From positions 17,050-81,049 of the forward strand of contig NZ_JADPVH010000010.1 of the NCBI RefSeq assembly GCF_026932795.1: DNA of 64,000 nucleotides, given 5' to 3'. Shown piece by piece: positions 9,660-18,597 of this stretch. Source of the DNA: Paenarthrobacter sp. Z7-10. GTDB taxonomy: Bacteria > Actinomycetota > Actinomycetes > Actinomycetales > Micrococcaceae. The first letter of the stretch is position 1, and each line of letters starts with the position of its first letter. The position numbers and the translations under genes are program-made. Under the pieces are notes generated by a model that saw nothing but the letters and a program-made list of their open reading frames with translations, was not told the origin of the DNA and did no database searches.

Positions 9660-9722
9660 TCGGCGTCCTGGCCGGCTTCAGCCGCCGGCGTCCTGGCCGG
9701 ACCGGCTTCAGCCGTCGGCGCG
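9660..9722 (-). repeat. Imperfect duplication of the lyase 3' end including its stop codon
   Basis: On the minus strand GCCGACGGCTGAAGCCGG, holding the last two sense codons and the stop, recurs about 30 bases further on as GCCGGCGGCTGAAGCCGG. Both are followed by GGCCAGGAC. The two TGA codons are 30 bases apart and so lie in the same frame, unlike the other 3'-end arrays in this window. Confidence 0.6.
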
Positions 9723-10517
9723 CCGCAGGGTCTGCTCGGCATGCCGCAGGATGGGTCCATCGATCATGCGGCCGCCGAAGGCGAAGACGCCCGCACCGGA
9801 GGCTTGTGCCGCCGCGAGCAGCTCGCGCGCCTCGGCGATTTGCTGCCCGGTGGGCGCATATTCGGAACGGATGGTGGATGCCTGACTGGGATGGATACAC
9901 GCCGTGGCCCCGAATCCGCAGGCGACGGCGTCACGCACCTCCGCGGCCAGCCCAGCCAAGTCGGCAATGTTGATGTAGACGGAGTCGATGGCGGTCTTGC
10001 CGGACGCTCCTGCCGCCAGCAGCACCGCGGACCGTGCGTGCATGGCCACGGCCCGGTAACTTCCGTCCTCGTGCCGGCTGGAGCTGCCGCCAAGGGAGGC
10101 CACCAGATCCTCGGCTCCCCACATCAGGGCGACGACGTTGGGGGTGGCCGCGATGGACGGTGCGGCGAGAATTCCGGCCGCGGTTTCGCACAGCGCGACG
10201 ACGTCGTAGCCGTCCAGAGCCGCCAGGGCGGCCGCACTTTCGGTCTTGGCGACCATCACCGTGCGGTACGGGGTGCGCGCCAGTGCCGCCAGGTCCAGGT
10301 CACTGTCAGCACTGCCAAGGGCATTGATGCGCACGATGGTGTTCGCCGGGTCCAGCGGATTATCGACCAGGTGTCTGCGCGCAGCCGCTTTTCCAGCCGG
10401 CGCGACGGCGTCCTCAAGGTCGAGGATGACGGCGTCGGCGCGGTCCGCGGCCTTGGCATAGCGTTCCGGGCGGTCCGCCGGGCAGAAGAGCAATGCAGGC
10501 CCCAGTGAAAACGTCAT
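9708..10517 (-). CDS. HpcH/HpaI (CitE-like) lyase, probable (R)-HMG-CoA lyase
   Basis: A 269-residue CitE-like barrel enzyme. Key blocks are [13 protein letters not shown] (metal-binding Glu/Asp near residue 33), [14 protein letters not shown], and [12 protein letters not shown] with the second metal Glu. Its neighbours (MaoC, acyl-CoA dehydrogenase, biotin carboxylase pair, CoA transferase, TetR, bkd genes) match, from memory, the M. tuberculosis Rv2495c-Rv2506 region. There the CitE-like protein Rv2498c acts as a beta-hydroxyacyl-CoA lyase that cleaves (R)-HMG-CoA in leucine catabolism and citramalyl-CoA in itaconate use. No DRE-TIM HMG-CoA lyase is present here, so the same job is inferred. 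Its ATG overlaps the MaoC stop (ATGA). Confidence 0.85.
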   Translation of the reverse strand: MTFSLGPALLFCPADRPERYAKAADRADAVILDLEDAVAPAGKAAARRHLVDNPLDPANTIVRINALGSADSDLDLAALARTPYRTVMVAKTESAAALAALDGYDVVALCETAAGILAAPSIAATPNVVALMWGAEDLVASLGGSSSRHEDGSYRAVAMHARSAVLLAAGASGKTAIDSVYINIADLAGLAAEVRDAVACGFGATACIHPSQASTIRSEYAPTGQQIAEARELLAAAQASGAGVFAFGGRMIDGPILRHAEQTLRRADG

Positions 10518-11047
10518 GCGGCTGGCCCCGTGCTCCCGGTATGACCCGCCCTGGTCCACATCAGGCAGGTCCGGCTGGCCGTGGCCACCACCACGCCGTC
10601 CTGGTTCCGGCCGGTGTGCGCCATGGTGACAATTCCCTGGCCCGGGCGTGATGCGGAGAGCCGCTTTTCGCTCACCACAGTTTCCGTATATAAGGTATCC
10701 CCGTGGTAGAGAGGGTGCGGAAAGGTCACATCCGTCAGCCCCAGCTGCGCCACAATGGTTCCTTGGGTCAGCTGCGCAACGGATTGGCCTACCAGCGTGG
10801 CGAGCGTGAACATGGAGTTCATCAGGCGCTGCCCAAAGGGCTGGCCGGCGCTCCAAGCCGCATCCAGGTGCAGTGCCTGGTTATTCATGGTCATGGTTGT
10901 GAACAGGACGTTGTCCGTTTCGGTCAGGGTCCGCCCGGGCCGGTGCGCGTAGGTGGCGTCCGTTTCCAGCTCATCGAAATACAGCCCGCGCTGCTCGATG
11001 ACTTTGCCTGCGGCGCCGTTGCCGTCGCGTTCCGCTGCGGTGTTCAC
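10514..11047 (-). CDS. MaoC family hydratase, probable (R)-3-methylglutaconyl-CoA hydratase
   Basis: A 177-residue hot-dog fold hydratase. Conserved blocks are [20 protein letters not shown] (the catalytic Asp and the Asn/Gln that replaces the usual His), [20 protein letters not shown], and [19 protein letters not shown]. The substitution at the catalytic dyad matches the mesaconyl/itaconyl-CoA hydratase-like branch. Placed between the carboxylase/dehydrogenase genes and the CitE-like lyase, it should hydrate 3-methylglutaconyl-CoA to HMG-CoA, replacing the enoyl-CoA hydratase of other leucine pathways. The start overlaps the scoB stop by four bases. Confidence 0.85.
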   Translation of the reverse strand: MNTAAERDGNGAAGKVIEQRGLYFDELETDATYAHRPGRTLTETDNVLFTTMTMNNQALHLDAAWSAGQPFGQRLMNSMFTLATLVGQSVAQLTQGTIVAQLGLTDVTFPHPLYHGDTLYTETVVSEKRLSASRPGQGIVTMAHTGRNQDGVVVATASRTCLMWTRAGHTGSTGPAA

Positions 11048-11721
11048 AGGCTCGTCTCTATCTGCTCCACCTTGTCCAGCTCAATGATCAGCGTGGCACC
11101 CGTGGCGGCAACGACGTCGTCGACCGTTACGCCGGGGGCAACCTCCCGCAGCACCAGGCCGCCGCCCTCTGCGGCGGGCCGGACATCGATGACCGCCAGG
11201 TCCGTGATGATCCGGTCAACGCAGCCCTTTCCCGTCAGGGGCAGGGTGCAGCTGGGCAGAATCTTCGGTTTCCCGCTGCGGTCCGTGTGGTCCATCATTA
11301 CAATCAGCCGCTTGGCACCGAAAACGAGATCCATCGCCCCGCCCATGCCCTTGACCATCTTGCCGGGAATCATCCAATTGGCCAGGTCGCCGTTTTCCGC
11401 AACCTCCATGGCTCCGAGCACCGCAACGTCGACGTGGCCGCCGCGGACCATGCCGAACGAGGTCGCCGAATCGAAGAAGGCAGCGCCCTTGTTCACTGTC
11501 ACTGTTTCCTTGCCGGCATTGATCAGGTCCGGATCGACCTGATCGTCTGCGGGATAGGGACCGGTGCCGAGGATGCCGTTTTCCGAGTGCAGCACCACCT
11601 CCACTCCGGCGGGAATGTAATTGGGGATCAGCGTGGGCATGCCGATTCCCAGATTAACGTATTGGCCGTTGTGCAGCTCCTGAGCCACCCGGGCCGCCAG
11701 TTCGTTGCGCGTCAATGCCAT
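11044..11721 (-). CDS. scoB: CoA transferase subunit B (3-oxoacid CoA-transferase)
   Basis: A 225-residue beta subunit. The catalytic Glu lies in the conserved [12 protein letters not shown] block (about residues 47-58). [22 protein letters not shown] and [14 protein letters not shown] are typical of SCOT subunit B. With subunit A it would activate acetoacetate, the product of HMG-CoA cleavage, to acetoacetyl-CoA at the expense of succinyl-CoA. It starts two bases after the stop of scoA and overlaps the MaoC gene, so it is part of the same transcript. Confidence 0.93.
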   Translation of the reverse strand: MALTRNELAARVAQELHNGQYVNLGIGMPTLIPNYIPAGVEVVLHSENGILGTGPYPADDQVDPDLINAGKETVTVNKGAAFFDSATSFGMVRGGHVDVAVLGAMEVAENGDLANWMIPGKMVKGMGGAMDLVFGAKRLIVMMDHTDRSGKPKILPSCTLPLTGKGCVDRIITDLAVIDVRPAAEGGGLVLREVAPGVTVDDVVAATGATLIIELDKVEQIETSL

Positions 11722-11723
11722 CG

Positions 11724-12500
11724 TCAGGCCTCCTGTGCCGGGGTGGAAACGGTGCGTTTTTCAATCCGCTTTTCGCTGTGCGGCGCCCCTGCGGGCACGT
11801 GCACCACGCGCTGGACGTAGATGCCCGGCAAATGGATTTGCTCGGGGTCCAGCTCGCCCGGTTCAACCAGTTCCTCGACCTCGGCGATGGTGATCCGTCC
11901 GGCCATGGCGCACAGCGGATTGAAGTTCATGGCGGTGGCGTGGAAGACGAGGTTCCCGTGCCTGTCGCCTTTGGCGGCATGGACCAGCGCAAAGTCGGGG
12001 TTCACTGATTCCTCCAGGACGTAGTCCTCATCGCCGAAGCTGCGCACCTCCTTTGGTTCGGAGGCAATCGCGACATGACCCTGCGCATCATAGCGGCGCG
12101 GAAGCCCGCCCTCGCTGACCTGGGTTCCCACCCCCGCCGTGGTGTAGAACGCGGGAATTCCGGCCCCGCCGGCGCGCAGCTTTTCAGCCAGCGTGCCCTG
12201 CGGCGTCAGTTCCACCTCGAGCTCTCCGGAGAGGAACTGGCGCGCAAACTCCTTGTTCTCGCCCACATAGGAGGAGATGGTGCGCCGGATCCGGCCATCC
12301 ATCAGCAGGATGCCCAGGCCCCAGTCGTCCACCCCGCAGTTGTTGCTGATGGTCTCCAGCTCTTTGGTGCCTTGGTCGTGGAGGGCGGCAATCAGCGCCA
12401 CGGGTATCCCGCACAAGCCGAACCCGCCGACGGCGAGGGAGGCTCCATCGGCTATGTCCCGGACCGCCTCGGCCGGGGAGGCAACAACTTTGTCAATCAT
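11724..12500 (-). CDS. scoA: CoA transferase subunit A (3-oxoacid CoA-transferase)
   Basis: A 258-residue alpha subunit. The CoA-binding glycine loop [18 protein letters not shown] is at about residues 22-39, followed by [13 protein letters not shown] and [16 protein letters not shown]. The gene follows the acyl-CoA dehydrogenase with 64 bases between and is directly upstream of scoB. The pair may serve acetoacetate or other 3-oxoacids. Context favours the last step of leucine degradation. Confidence 0.93.
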   Translation of the reverse strand: MIDKVVASPAEAVRDIADGASLAVGGFGLCGIPVALIAALHDQGTKELETISNNCGVDDWGLGILLMDGRIRRTISSYVGENKEFARQFLSGELEVELTPQGTLAEKLRAGGAGIPAFYTTAGVGTQVSEGGLPRRYDAQGHVAIASEPKEVRSFGDEDYVLEESVNPDFALVHAAKGDRHGNLVFHATAMNFNPLCAMAGRITIAEVEELVEPGELDPEQIHLPGIYVQRVVHVPAGAPHSEKRIEKRTVSTPAQEA

Positions 12501-12564
12501 TCGTGCACCTTTCTAGGTCTCCGCACGGCCTTGACCGGCCATGGCTGCATCAATGCGGGCGCTG

Positions 12565-13740
12565 CTAAAGTCCCAGATCCCGGGCGATCACCATGAGCTG
12601 AACCTCCGTGGTTCCCTCACCGACCTCCAGGATCTTGGAATCGCGGTAATGCCGGGACACCGTGAACTCGTTGATGAAACCATACCCGCCGAAAATCTGG
12701 GTGGCGTCGCGGGCGTTGTCCATGGCGGCCTCGCCTCCGACCATCTTAGCGATGGCCGCCTGGGTCTTGAACGGCTTGCCGGCCAGCATCCGGGCGGCCG
12801 CATCGTAGTAGGCCAGCCGCGCGGTGTGGGCGCGGGCCTGCATGCGGGCGATCTTGAAGGAGATGGCCTGATATTTTCCGATCGCCTGGCCAAAGGCAAA
12901 CCGCTCGTGGGCGTACTTAAGCGACTCATCCACGCAGCCCTGGGCGGCACCGACGGCGAGGGCGGCGATGGCAATCCGGCCCTCGTCCAGGATTGAGAGG
13001 AAATTGGCGAAGCCGCGGCCCTGCTGGCCCAGCAGGTTCGCTTCGGGAACACGCACATCCTTCAGCGTGAGCGGGTGGGTGTCCGAGGCGTTCCAGCCCA
13101 CCTTGTTGTAGGCCTTTTCGGCCGTGAATCCGGGAGTATTGGTGGGCACCAGGATGGTGGAGATTTCCTTCTTCACCGATCCGTCCGGCCGTTCGGAGGT
13201 TCCGGTGACGGCTGTGACGGTTACAAGCTTGGTGATGTCGGTTCCGGAGTTGGTGATGAACTCCTTGTTCCCATCGATGATCCACATCTTTTCGCCGTCC
13301 ACAGTTTCCAGCCGCGCCCGGGTCTTGGTTCCACCGGCGTCGGACCCGGCTTCCGGTTCGGTCAAGCCGAATCCACCCAAGGCCTTGCCGGAGGCCAGCA
13401 GCGGAAGCCATTCGCGCTTTTGCTCCTCGTTGCCGAACCGATACACCGGCATAGCGCCCAGCGACACACCGGCCTCAAGCGTGATCGCCACCGACTGATC
13501 CACCCGGCCCAGTTGTTCCAGTGCCAGGGCCAGGGCAAAGTAATCCCCGCCCATGCCGCCGAACTCCTCCGGGAACGGCAGGCCAAACAGGCCCATGTCC
13601 GCCATCTGGGAGACAACTCCATACGGGAAGCTGTGCTCCTCATCGTGCTTGGCGGACACCGGAGCCACCACCTGGTCGGCGAATTCGCGGACGGTGTCGC
13701 TGAGGTTCTGGTAGTCCTCACTCAGTTCAAAATCAGGCAT
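12565..13740 (-). CDS. Acyl-CoA dehydrogenase, probable isovaleryl-CoA dehydrogenase
   Basis: A 391-residue flavoprotein that should oxidise isovaleryl-CoA to 3-methylcrotonyl-CoA. ACAD signatures include GFGLTEPEAGSDAGGTKTRA (about residues 126-145) and the C-terminal FAD-binding block IFGGYGFINEFTVSRHYRDS followed by ILEVGEGTTEVQ. The start overlaps the carboxylase alpha-subunit stop by eight bases. In this position M. tuberculosis has fadE19. The substrate is inferred from the adjacent 3-methylcrotonyl-type carboxylase and BCKDH genes. Confidence 0.9.
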   Translation of the reverse strand: MPDFELSEDYQNLSDTVREFADQVVAPVSAKHDEEHSFPYGVVSQMADMGLFGLPFPEEFGGMGGDYFALALALEQLGRVDQSVAITLEAGVSLGAMPVYRFGNEEQKREWLPLLASGKALGGFGLTEPEAGSDAGGTKTRARLETVDGEKMWIIDGNKEFITNSGTDITKLVTVTAVTGTSERPDGSVKKEISTILVPTNTPGFTAEKAYNKVGWNASDTHPLTLKDVRVPEANLLGQQGRGFANFLSILDEGRIAIAALAVGAAQGCVDESLKYAHERFAFGQAIGKYQAISFKIARMQARAHTARLAYYDAAARMLAGKPFKTQAAIAKMVGGEAAMDNARDATQIFGGYGFINEFTVSRHYRDSKILEVGEGTTEVQLMVIARDLGL

Positions 13741-16009
13741 TGCCGGTTTCTCCTTCTGTGTGCTTAGCTGCGGGGGTGCCTGCCGGTTCCGCCGCGTCGG
13801 TCATTGCTTGCGTATCTGCCGCTGAAGCGGGATCGGGGACCGCCGGATGGATAGTGGCCACCACCTGATCCGCTTTGACCAGATCGCCGGAGCGCACACT
13901 GAGGTGCACGGTTCCGGCGACGTTGGCCAGCAGTTGATGTTCCATCTTCATGGCCTCCACGGCCAGCAGGGTCTGGCCGGGTTCGACGGCGTCGCCACTG
14001 GCCACGCTGACGCTCACCACAGTGCCGGGCATCGGCGAGCGGACCTCCGGGTCCACGGTGCCTTCCTCCCGGGCCAGCCCGGCCAAAACCGCGGCGAGCT
14101 GTTCGGCCCGGCTGCGCAGCCGCAGTTCGGTGCTGAAACCTTCCTCGCCAATCCAGAGCGAGGCTCCGCCGGTGGCCAGCTGGATGGTCCGGGTGACGCC
14201 GTCGTATTCGATCCGGGCGCCGGTCTCCCCGGACGGCGGGCGGAAGCTGGCCCGAACCGCTTCCGGGGCGTCCGGCTGTGCGCCATCGCCGGGGTTGGAT
14301 CCGGCGCTGTCGTTGGGGCTGTCCCCGGATCCGGGCTCAGCCGGTTCAGCGACGATGACCACCTCGGCGCTGAGCTGGCCGCCGGCAGTGGCAGGATCGA
14401 GCTCAATGTTGGACAGCTGAACCGTGACGGATTCGCCGGCACTGAGCGCAAAGACATAGCGCACTGGCCGGGGAAGACCCAACCGCCAACCATTCGCAGC
14501 CTGCCACGGCCCGTCTTGCCTGCTGGACCCGGCTGGATCCGATCTGCCCGGCGCCTGGAGCTGCTGCGCATGGACGTGCAAGGCGGCGGCGGCCAGCAGG
14601 GCAGAATCCGGCCGCCGAAAAGTCAGCGCCGGCAGCTTGCGCTCGATCATCGTGGTGTCCAGCCGGCCGGCCCGGACGTCCTCGTCGGTGACAAGCAGGC
14701 GCAGGTACTCGATGTTGGTGCCCAGCCCCAGCACCGTGGTTTCCGCCAGCGCCCGATCCAGCCGCGCCAGCGCCTGGGTCCGGTCCGGCCCCCAGGCAAT
14801 GACCTTGGAAAGCATCGGATCGTAGTTGGAGCTGATCTGCAGTCCGGCTGTCAGCGAACTGTCCACCCGGATGCCGTCCCCGGACGGCTCGGCCAAGGCC
14901 AGTACCGTCCCGGAGGTCGGCAGGAAGCCGCGTTCCGGGTTTTCCGCGTATACCCTCGCCTCCACCGCATGGCCGGTGAGCAGCACGTCCTGCTGGGCAA
15001 TGCTGAGCTTTTCGCCGGCCGCGATGCGGACCTGCCACTGCACCAGGTCCAGACCTGTGACCATCTCGGTGACAGGATGCTCCACCTGCAGACGGGTGTT
15101 CATTTCCATAAAGAAGAACTCATCCGGCGCGGCGGCGGAGACCAGGAACTCCACGGTTCCCGCACCGCTGTAGCCCACGCTGCGGGCGGCATTACAGGCG
15201 GCTTCACCGATCCGGGCGCGGGTGGCCGCGTCCAGCAGCGACGAGGGAGCCTCCTCGATGACCTTCTGGTGCCGGCGCTGAAGTGAGCATTCCCGCTCAC
15301 CCAGGTGGATCACGTTGCCGTGGTTATCCGCCAGCACCTGGACCTCAATGTGCCGCGGGGTGGCGATCAGCCGCTCCAGGAACAAGGTGTCGTCGCCAAA
15401 GGCGGAGGCCGCAACGCGGCGGGCCGTAACCAGCGTTGCGGCCAGGTCCTCGGCACGCTCCACCACATGCATGCCTTTGCCGCCGCCGCCCGCCGACGGC
15501 TTGATCAGCAGCGGGTAGCCAACGCCGTCGGCCGCCGCCAGCAGCTGGGCATCGGTCAGACCCGGTTCGGCGATCCCCGGCACCACCGGCACATCGTGGG
15601 TGCGTACGTGATTCTTGGAGCGGATCTTGTCGCCCATCATGTTCAGGGCATCCACACCGGGGCCAATGAATGTCACGCCCGCACCGGCGAGTGCCCGCGC
15701 GAAACCCTCATTCTCGGAGAGGAAGCCGTAACCCGGGTGGACGGCCTGCGCCCCCGTGGCCTTGACCGCGGCAAGGATCGCCTCGGTGTTCAGGTAGCTT
15801 GCCGCCGCGGCCGCCGGTCCAATGCGGACCGCGACATCGGCCATTGCCACGTGCCGGGCACCGGCGTCAGCGTCGCTGTAGACCGCCACGGACCGGATTC
15901 CCATGGTCCGCAGCGTGGAGATGACCCGACAGGCGATTTCGCCGCGGTTGGCCACCAGGACGGTGGAGAAGGCCGCCGGAGCGGGAGTTTCGGTAGTTGA
16001 CGTTGTCAT
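13733..16009 (-). CDS. accA1: Acyl-CoA carboxylase alpha subunit (biotin carboxylase + BCCP)
   Basis: A 758-residue two-domain protein. The biotin carboxylase part (about residues 15-465) shows VLVANRGEIACRVI, the ATP-grasp loop SAGGGGKGMHVV, ERECSLQRRHQKVIEEAPS and EMNTRLQVEHPVTEMVTG. An acidic, low-complexity linker (about 545-600) leads to a C-terminal biotinyl domain with EAMKMEHQLLANV. With the beta subunit downstream of the promoter it should carboxylate 3-methylcrotonyl-CoA in leucine breakdown, though propionyl- or acetyl-CoA activity cannot be excluded. It starts four bases after the beta-subunit stop. The symbol follows the mycobacterial paralogue by synteny. Confidence 0.92.
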   Translation of the reverse strand: MTTSTTETPAPAAFSTVLVANRGEIACRVISTLRTMGIRSVAVYSDADAGARHVAMADVAVRIGPAAAAASYLNTEAILAAVKATGAQAVHPGYGFLSENEGFARALAGAGVTFIGPGVDALNMMGDKIRSKNHVRTHDVPVVPGIAEPGLTDAQLLAAADGVGYPLLIKPSAGGGGKGMHVVERAEDLAATLVTARRVAASAFGDDTLFLERLIATPRHIEVQVLADNHGNVIHLGERECSLQRRHQKVIEEAPSSLLDAATRARIGEAACNAARSVGYSGAGTVEFLVSAAAPDEFFFMEMNTRLQVEHPVTEMVTGLDLVQWQVRIAAGEKLSIAQQDVLLTGHAVEARVYAENPERGFLPTSGTVLALAEPSGDGIRVDSSLTAGLQISSNYDPMLSKVIAWGPDRTQALARLDRALAETTVLGLGTNIEYLRLLVTDEDVRAGRLDTTMIERKLPALTFRRPDSALLAAAALHVHAQQLQAPGRSDPAGSSRQDGPWQAANGWRLGLPRPVRYVFALSAGESVTVQLSNIELDPATAGGQLSAEVVIVAEPAEPGSGDSPNDSAGSNPGDGAQPDAPEAVRASFRPPSGETGARIEYDGVTRTIQLATGGASLWIGEEGFSTELRLRSRAEQLAAVLAGLAREEGTVDPEVRSPMPGTVVSVSVASGDAVEPGQTLLAVEAMKMEHQLLANVAGTVHLSVRSGDLVKADQVVATIHPAVPDPASAADTQAMTDAAEPAGTPAAKHTEGETGNA

Positions 16010-16013
16010 CAGA

Positions 16014-17621
16014 TCACATCCGGAAGAGGCCGAAGGAGGTTTCGGGCAGCGGTGCCTGGGCGCAGACGTCCAGCGCCAGTCCCAGGATGGTGCGGGTGTC
16101 CAGCGGGTCTATTACGCCGTCATCCCAGAGCCGGGCGGTGGAATAGTACGGGCTGCCCTGGTCCTCGTACTGAGCCTTGATGGGTGCCTTAAAGGCGGCT
16201 TCCTCCTCGGCGGACCAGGCACCGCCACGTCCCTCGATCTGTTCGCGCTTGACGGTGGCCAGCACCGAGGAGGCCTGGTTACCGCCCATCACCGAGATCC
16301 GGCTGGCCGGCCACATCCACAAAAAGCGCGGCGAGTAGGCGCGCCCGCACATCGAGTAGTTGCCGGCGCCGAAGGAACCGCCGACGACGACGGTCAGTTT
16401 GGGCACGCGCGCAGTGGCCACCGCGGTGACCATCTTGGCGCCGTTCTTGGCGATGCCGCCCTGCTCGTAGTCCTTACCGACCATAAAACCGGAGAGGTTC
16501 TGCAGGAAGATCAGCGGCACGCCGCGCTGGTCACAAAGTTCAATGAAGTGCGCGCCCTTGAGCGCCGATTCGCTGAAAAGCACACCGTTGTTGGCAATGA
16601 TGCCCACCGGATGCCCATGCAGCCGGGCGAATCCGGTAACCAGCGTGGTGCCGTAGTTTTTCTTGAACTCGTGGAAGCTGCTGCCGTCCACCAGCCGGGC
16701 GATGATTTCGCGGGCATCATAGGGCGTGTTCAGGTCCGCGGGCACGGCACCGTAAAGTTCCCCGGGGTTGGCCGCCGGCTCGATGCTGGTGGCAATGTCC
16801 CATGCCGGCGCCGCCGGAGCGGGGAACGTGGCCACAATGTCGCGGACAATCTGCAGTGCATGCTGGTCATTTTCGGCCAGGTGGTCAGTGACCCCGGAAA
16901 TCCGCGAATGCACATCGCCACCACCGAGTTCCTCGGCTGTGACAATTTCGCCGATCGCGGCCTTCACCAGCGGTGGTCCGCCCAGGAAGATCGTGCCCTG
17001 GTTGCGCACGATCACGGTTTCATCGCTCATCGCGGGAACATAGGCGCCCCCGGCCGTGCAGGAGCCCATCACGGAGGCAATCTGCGGAATTTTGGCCGCA
17101 GACATCTTGGCCTGATTGAAGAAAATCCGGCCGAAGTGTTCCTTGTCCGGAAAAACCTCATCCTGTTTTGGCAGGAAGGCTCCGCCCGAATCCACCAGGT
17201 AGATGCAGGGCAGCCGGTTCTCCAGCGCAATCTCCTGCGCCCGCAGGTGCTTCTTCACCGTCAGCGGGTAGTACGTTCCACCCTTGACCGTGGCGTCATT
17301 GGAGATCACCAGGACCTGCCGGCCATGCACCAGACCAATGCCGGTGATCACTCCCGCGCCGGGACTGTCATCGTGATACATGCCGTTCGCTGCCAGCGGT
17401 GCGATCTCCAGGAACGGGCTGCCGTCGTCGAGCAGTTGATCAATCCGCTCCCGCGGCAGCAGCTTTCCGCGGCTTACGTGGCGCGCCCGTGAGCGCTCCG
17501 GACCACCCAGCGCCGCCGTCGCCAAGCGGGAGCGGAGGTCTTGGGCCAGCGCACGCTGCGCGGTCTCGTTTTCGGCGTACGCGTCACTGCCCGTGTCCAC
17601 GCGGGTTTCGATCGTCTCCAT
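16014..17621 (-). CDS. accD1: Acyl-CoA carboxylase beta subunit (carboxyltransferase)
   Basis: A 535-residue carboxyltransferase. Blocks include [40 protein letters not shown] (MCC-type rather than propionyl-CoA type), the oxyanion-hole region [16 protein letters not shown] and [20 protein letters not shown] near residue 430, all close to methylcrotonyl-CoA carboxylase beta (LiuB/AccD1). I prefer the ATG at 17621, with AGGAAG six bases upstream; the in-frame TTG at 17627 abuts that site. It is the first gene of the catabolic operon, 155 bases from the divergent TetR gene. Confidence 0.92.
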   Translation of the reverse strand: METIETRVDTGSDAYAENETAQRALAQDLRSRLATAALGGPERSRARHVSRGKLLPRERIDQLLDDGSPFLEIAPLAANGMYHDDSPGAGVITGIGLVHGRQVLVISNDATVKGGTYYPLTVKKHLRAQEIALENRLPCIYLVDSGGAFLPKQDEVFPDKEHFGRIFFNQAKMSAAKIPQIASVMGSCTAGGAYVPAMSDETVIVRNQGTIFLGGPPLVKAAIGEIVTAEELGGGDVHSRISGVTDHLAENDQHALQIVRDIVATFPAPAAPAWDIATSIEPAANPGELYGAVPADLNTPYDAREIIARLVDGSSFHEFKKNYGTTLVTGFARLHGHPVGIIANNGVLFSESALKGAHFIELCDQRGVPLIFLQNLSGFMVGKDYEQGGIAKNGAKMVTAVATARVPKLTVVVGGSFGAGNYSMCGRAYSPRFLWMWPASRISVMGGNQASSVLATVKREQIEGRGGAWSAEEEAAFKAPIKAQYEDQGSPYYSTARLWDDGVIDPLDTRTILGLALDVCAQAPLPETSFGLFRM

Positions 17622-17679
17622 CGACAACTTCCTAAAAACATCCTGGGAACTGTGTCCAACCAGGCTGACCCGCAGCTTG

Positions 17680-17695
17680 GTTAGTACTCACTAAC
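17680..17695. promoter_or_regulatory. Palindromic operator between the carboxylase operon and its TetR gene
   Basis: The sequence GTTAGT, ACTC, ACTAAC is a perfect 6-bp inverted repeat with a 4-base centre. It is placed 58 bases upstream of accD1 and 82 bases upstream of the TetR start. Its size and position suit a TetR dimer. A partial half-site (GGTTAGT) recurs at about 17705. Confidence 0.65.
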
Positions 17696-17776
17696 TGAGA
17701 TTTAGGTTAGTCTGCTTAAACTGTGGTGTCCAACACAGGCGTGGCCACAGGCAACATCAACCGGCGGAGGGGCGCA

Positions 17777-18490
17777 ATGGCAGGCCCAGCAGAGAACCCG
17801 CAGAATTCGGTCAGCCCGGACGGCCGGGAGAAATCTGGCATCCGAGGACCGGCCCCGGCAGCTGTTGCTTCTCCGGACGCTGCCGATGTGCCCGAGCCCA
17901 TCCCGCCCAGCCTGCGCAGCCAGGCCAAGGCCAACCGCCGTCAGGCCATGCTCAACGCCGCGGCGCGGCTTTTTGCCCAGCACGGCTACAACCGCGTCTC
18001 GATCGAAGAATTGGGGGCGGCCGCGGGCGTCAGCGGACCGGCTGTTTACCGGCACTTCAGCGGCAAACAGGCGGTGCTCGCAGCCCTGCTGGTCGGTGTC
18101 AGTGAGGACTTGAATACGGGCGGAAGCGCCGTGGTGGCACAGGCCGTCGGCGACGACGCGGCGCTGCGCGGCCTGATTCGCTTCCACGTCGACTTTGCGC
18201 TCTCCAATCCGGACGTGATCCGGGTCCAGGACCGTGATCTGGGCAACCTGGCCGAGGCCGACCAGAAGTCGGTGCGCACCCTGCAGCGCCACTACATCGA
18301 CCAATGGGTCGCCGTGCTGGGCCGCCTCCAGCCCGGCTGCACCGGAGCCACGCTGCGCCTGAAAGTCCAGGCCACCTTTGGCCTGATCAATTCCACCCCG
18401 CACAGCGCGCGCAGCCCGGGCCGCAATGTCGACGCAAGGGCGGCCCGGCCCGTGCTTGAAGCGATGGCGCGGGCCGGCCTGCTTGCCTGA
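17777..18490 (+). CDS. TetR family regulator of the leucine catabolic operon
   Basis: A 237-residue protein. After an unusually long Pro/Ala-rich N-terminal arm (about 55 residues) comes the TetR DNA-binding domain with ARLFAQHGYNRVSIEELGAA and VYRHFSGKQAVLAALL. The ATG at 17777 has a GGAGG site seven bases upstream and is preferred over the GTG at 17723. It is divergent from the carboxylase operon, like Rv2506 beside the corresponding mycobacterial genes, and the palindrome at 17680-17695 lies between them. It probably represses both directions until an acyl-CoA ligand binds. The ligand is inferred. Confidence 0.87.
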   Translation: MAGPAENPQNSVSPDGREKSGIRGPAPAAVASPDAADVPEPIPPSLRSQAKANRRQAMLNAAARLFAQHGYNRVSIEELGAAAGVSGPAVYRHFSGKQAVLAALLVGVSEDLNTGGSAVVAQAVGDDAALRGLIRFHVDFALSNPDVIRVQDRDLGNLAEADQKSVRTLQRHYIDQWVAVLGRLQPGCTGATLRLKVQATFGLINSTPHSARSPGRNVDARAARPVLEAMARAGLLA

Positions 18491-18597
18491 CGGGGTGCGG
18501 CCAGCCGGGGTGCGCCGGCTGCTGACCAACCTGGTTGAGTATACTCTCCTGCCGACAATTCGAGCCGAATCAACTGCCAGGCATCCGAAGCAGTGAG

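Noticed and set aside
9524..9760. N-terminal extension of Dxr
   Set aside because: The extra 79 codons are Ala/Pro/Ser-rich and lie before the conserved NADPH-binding start of the enzyme; the ATG at 9523 gives the usual length.
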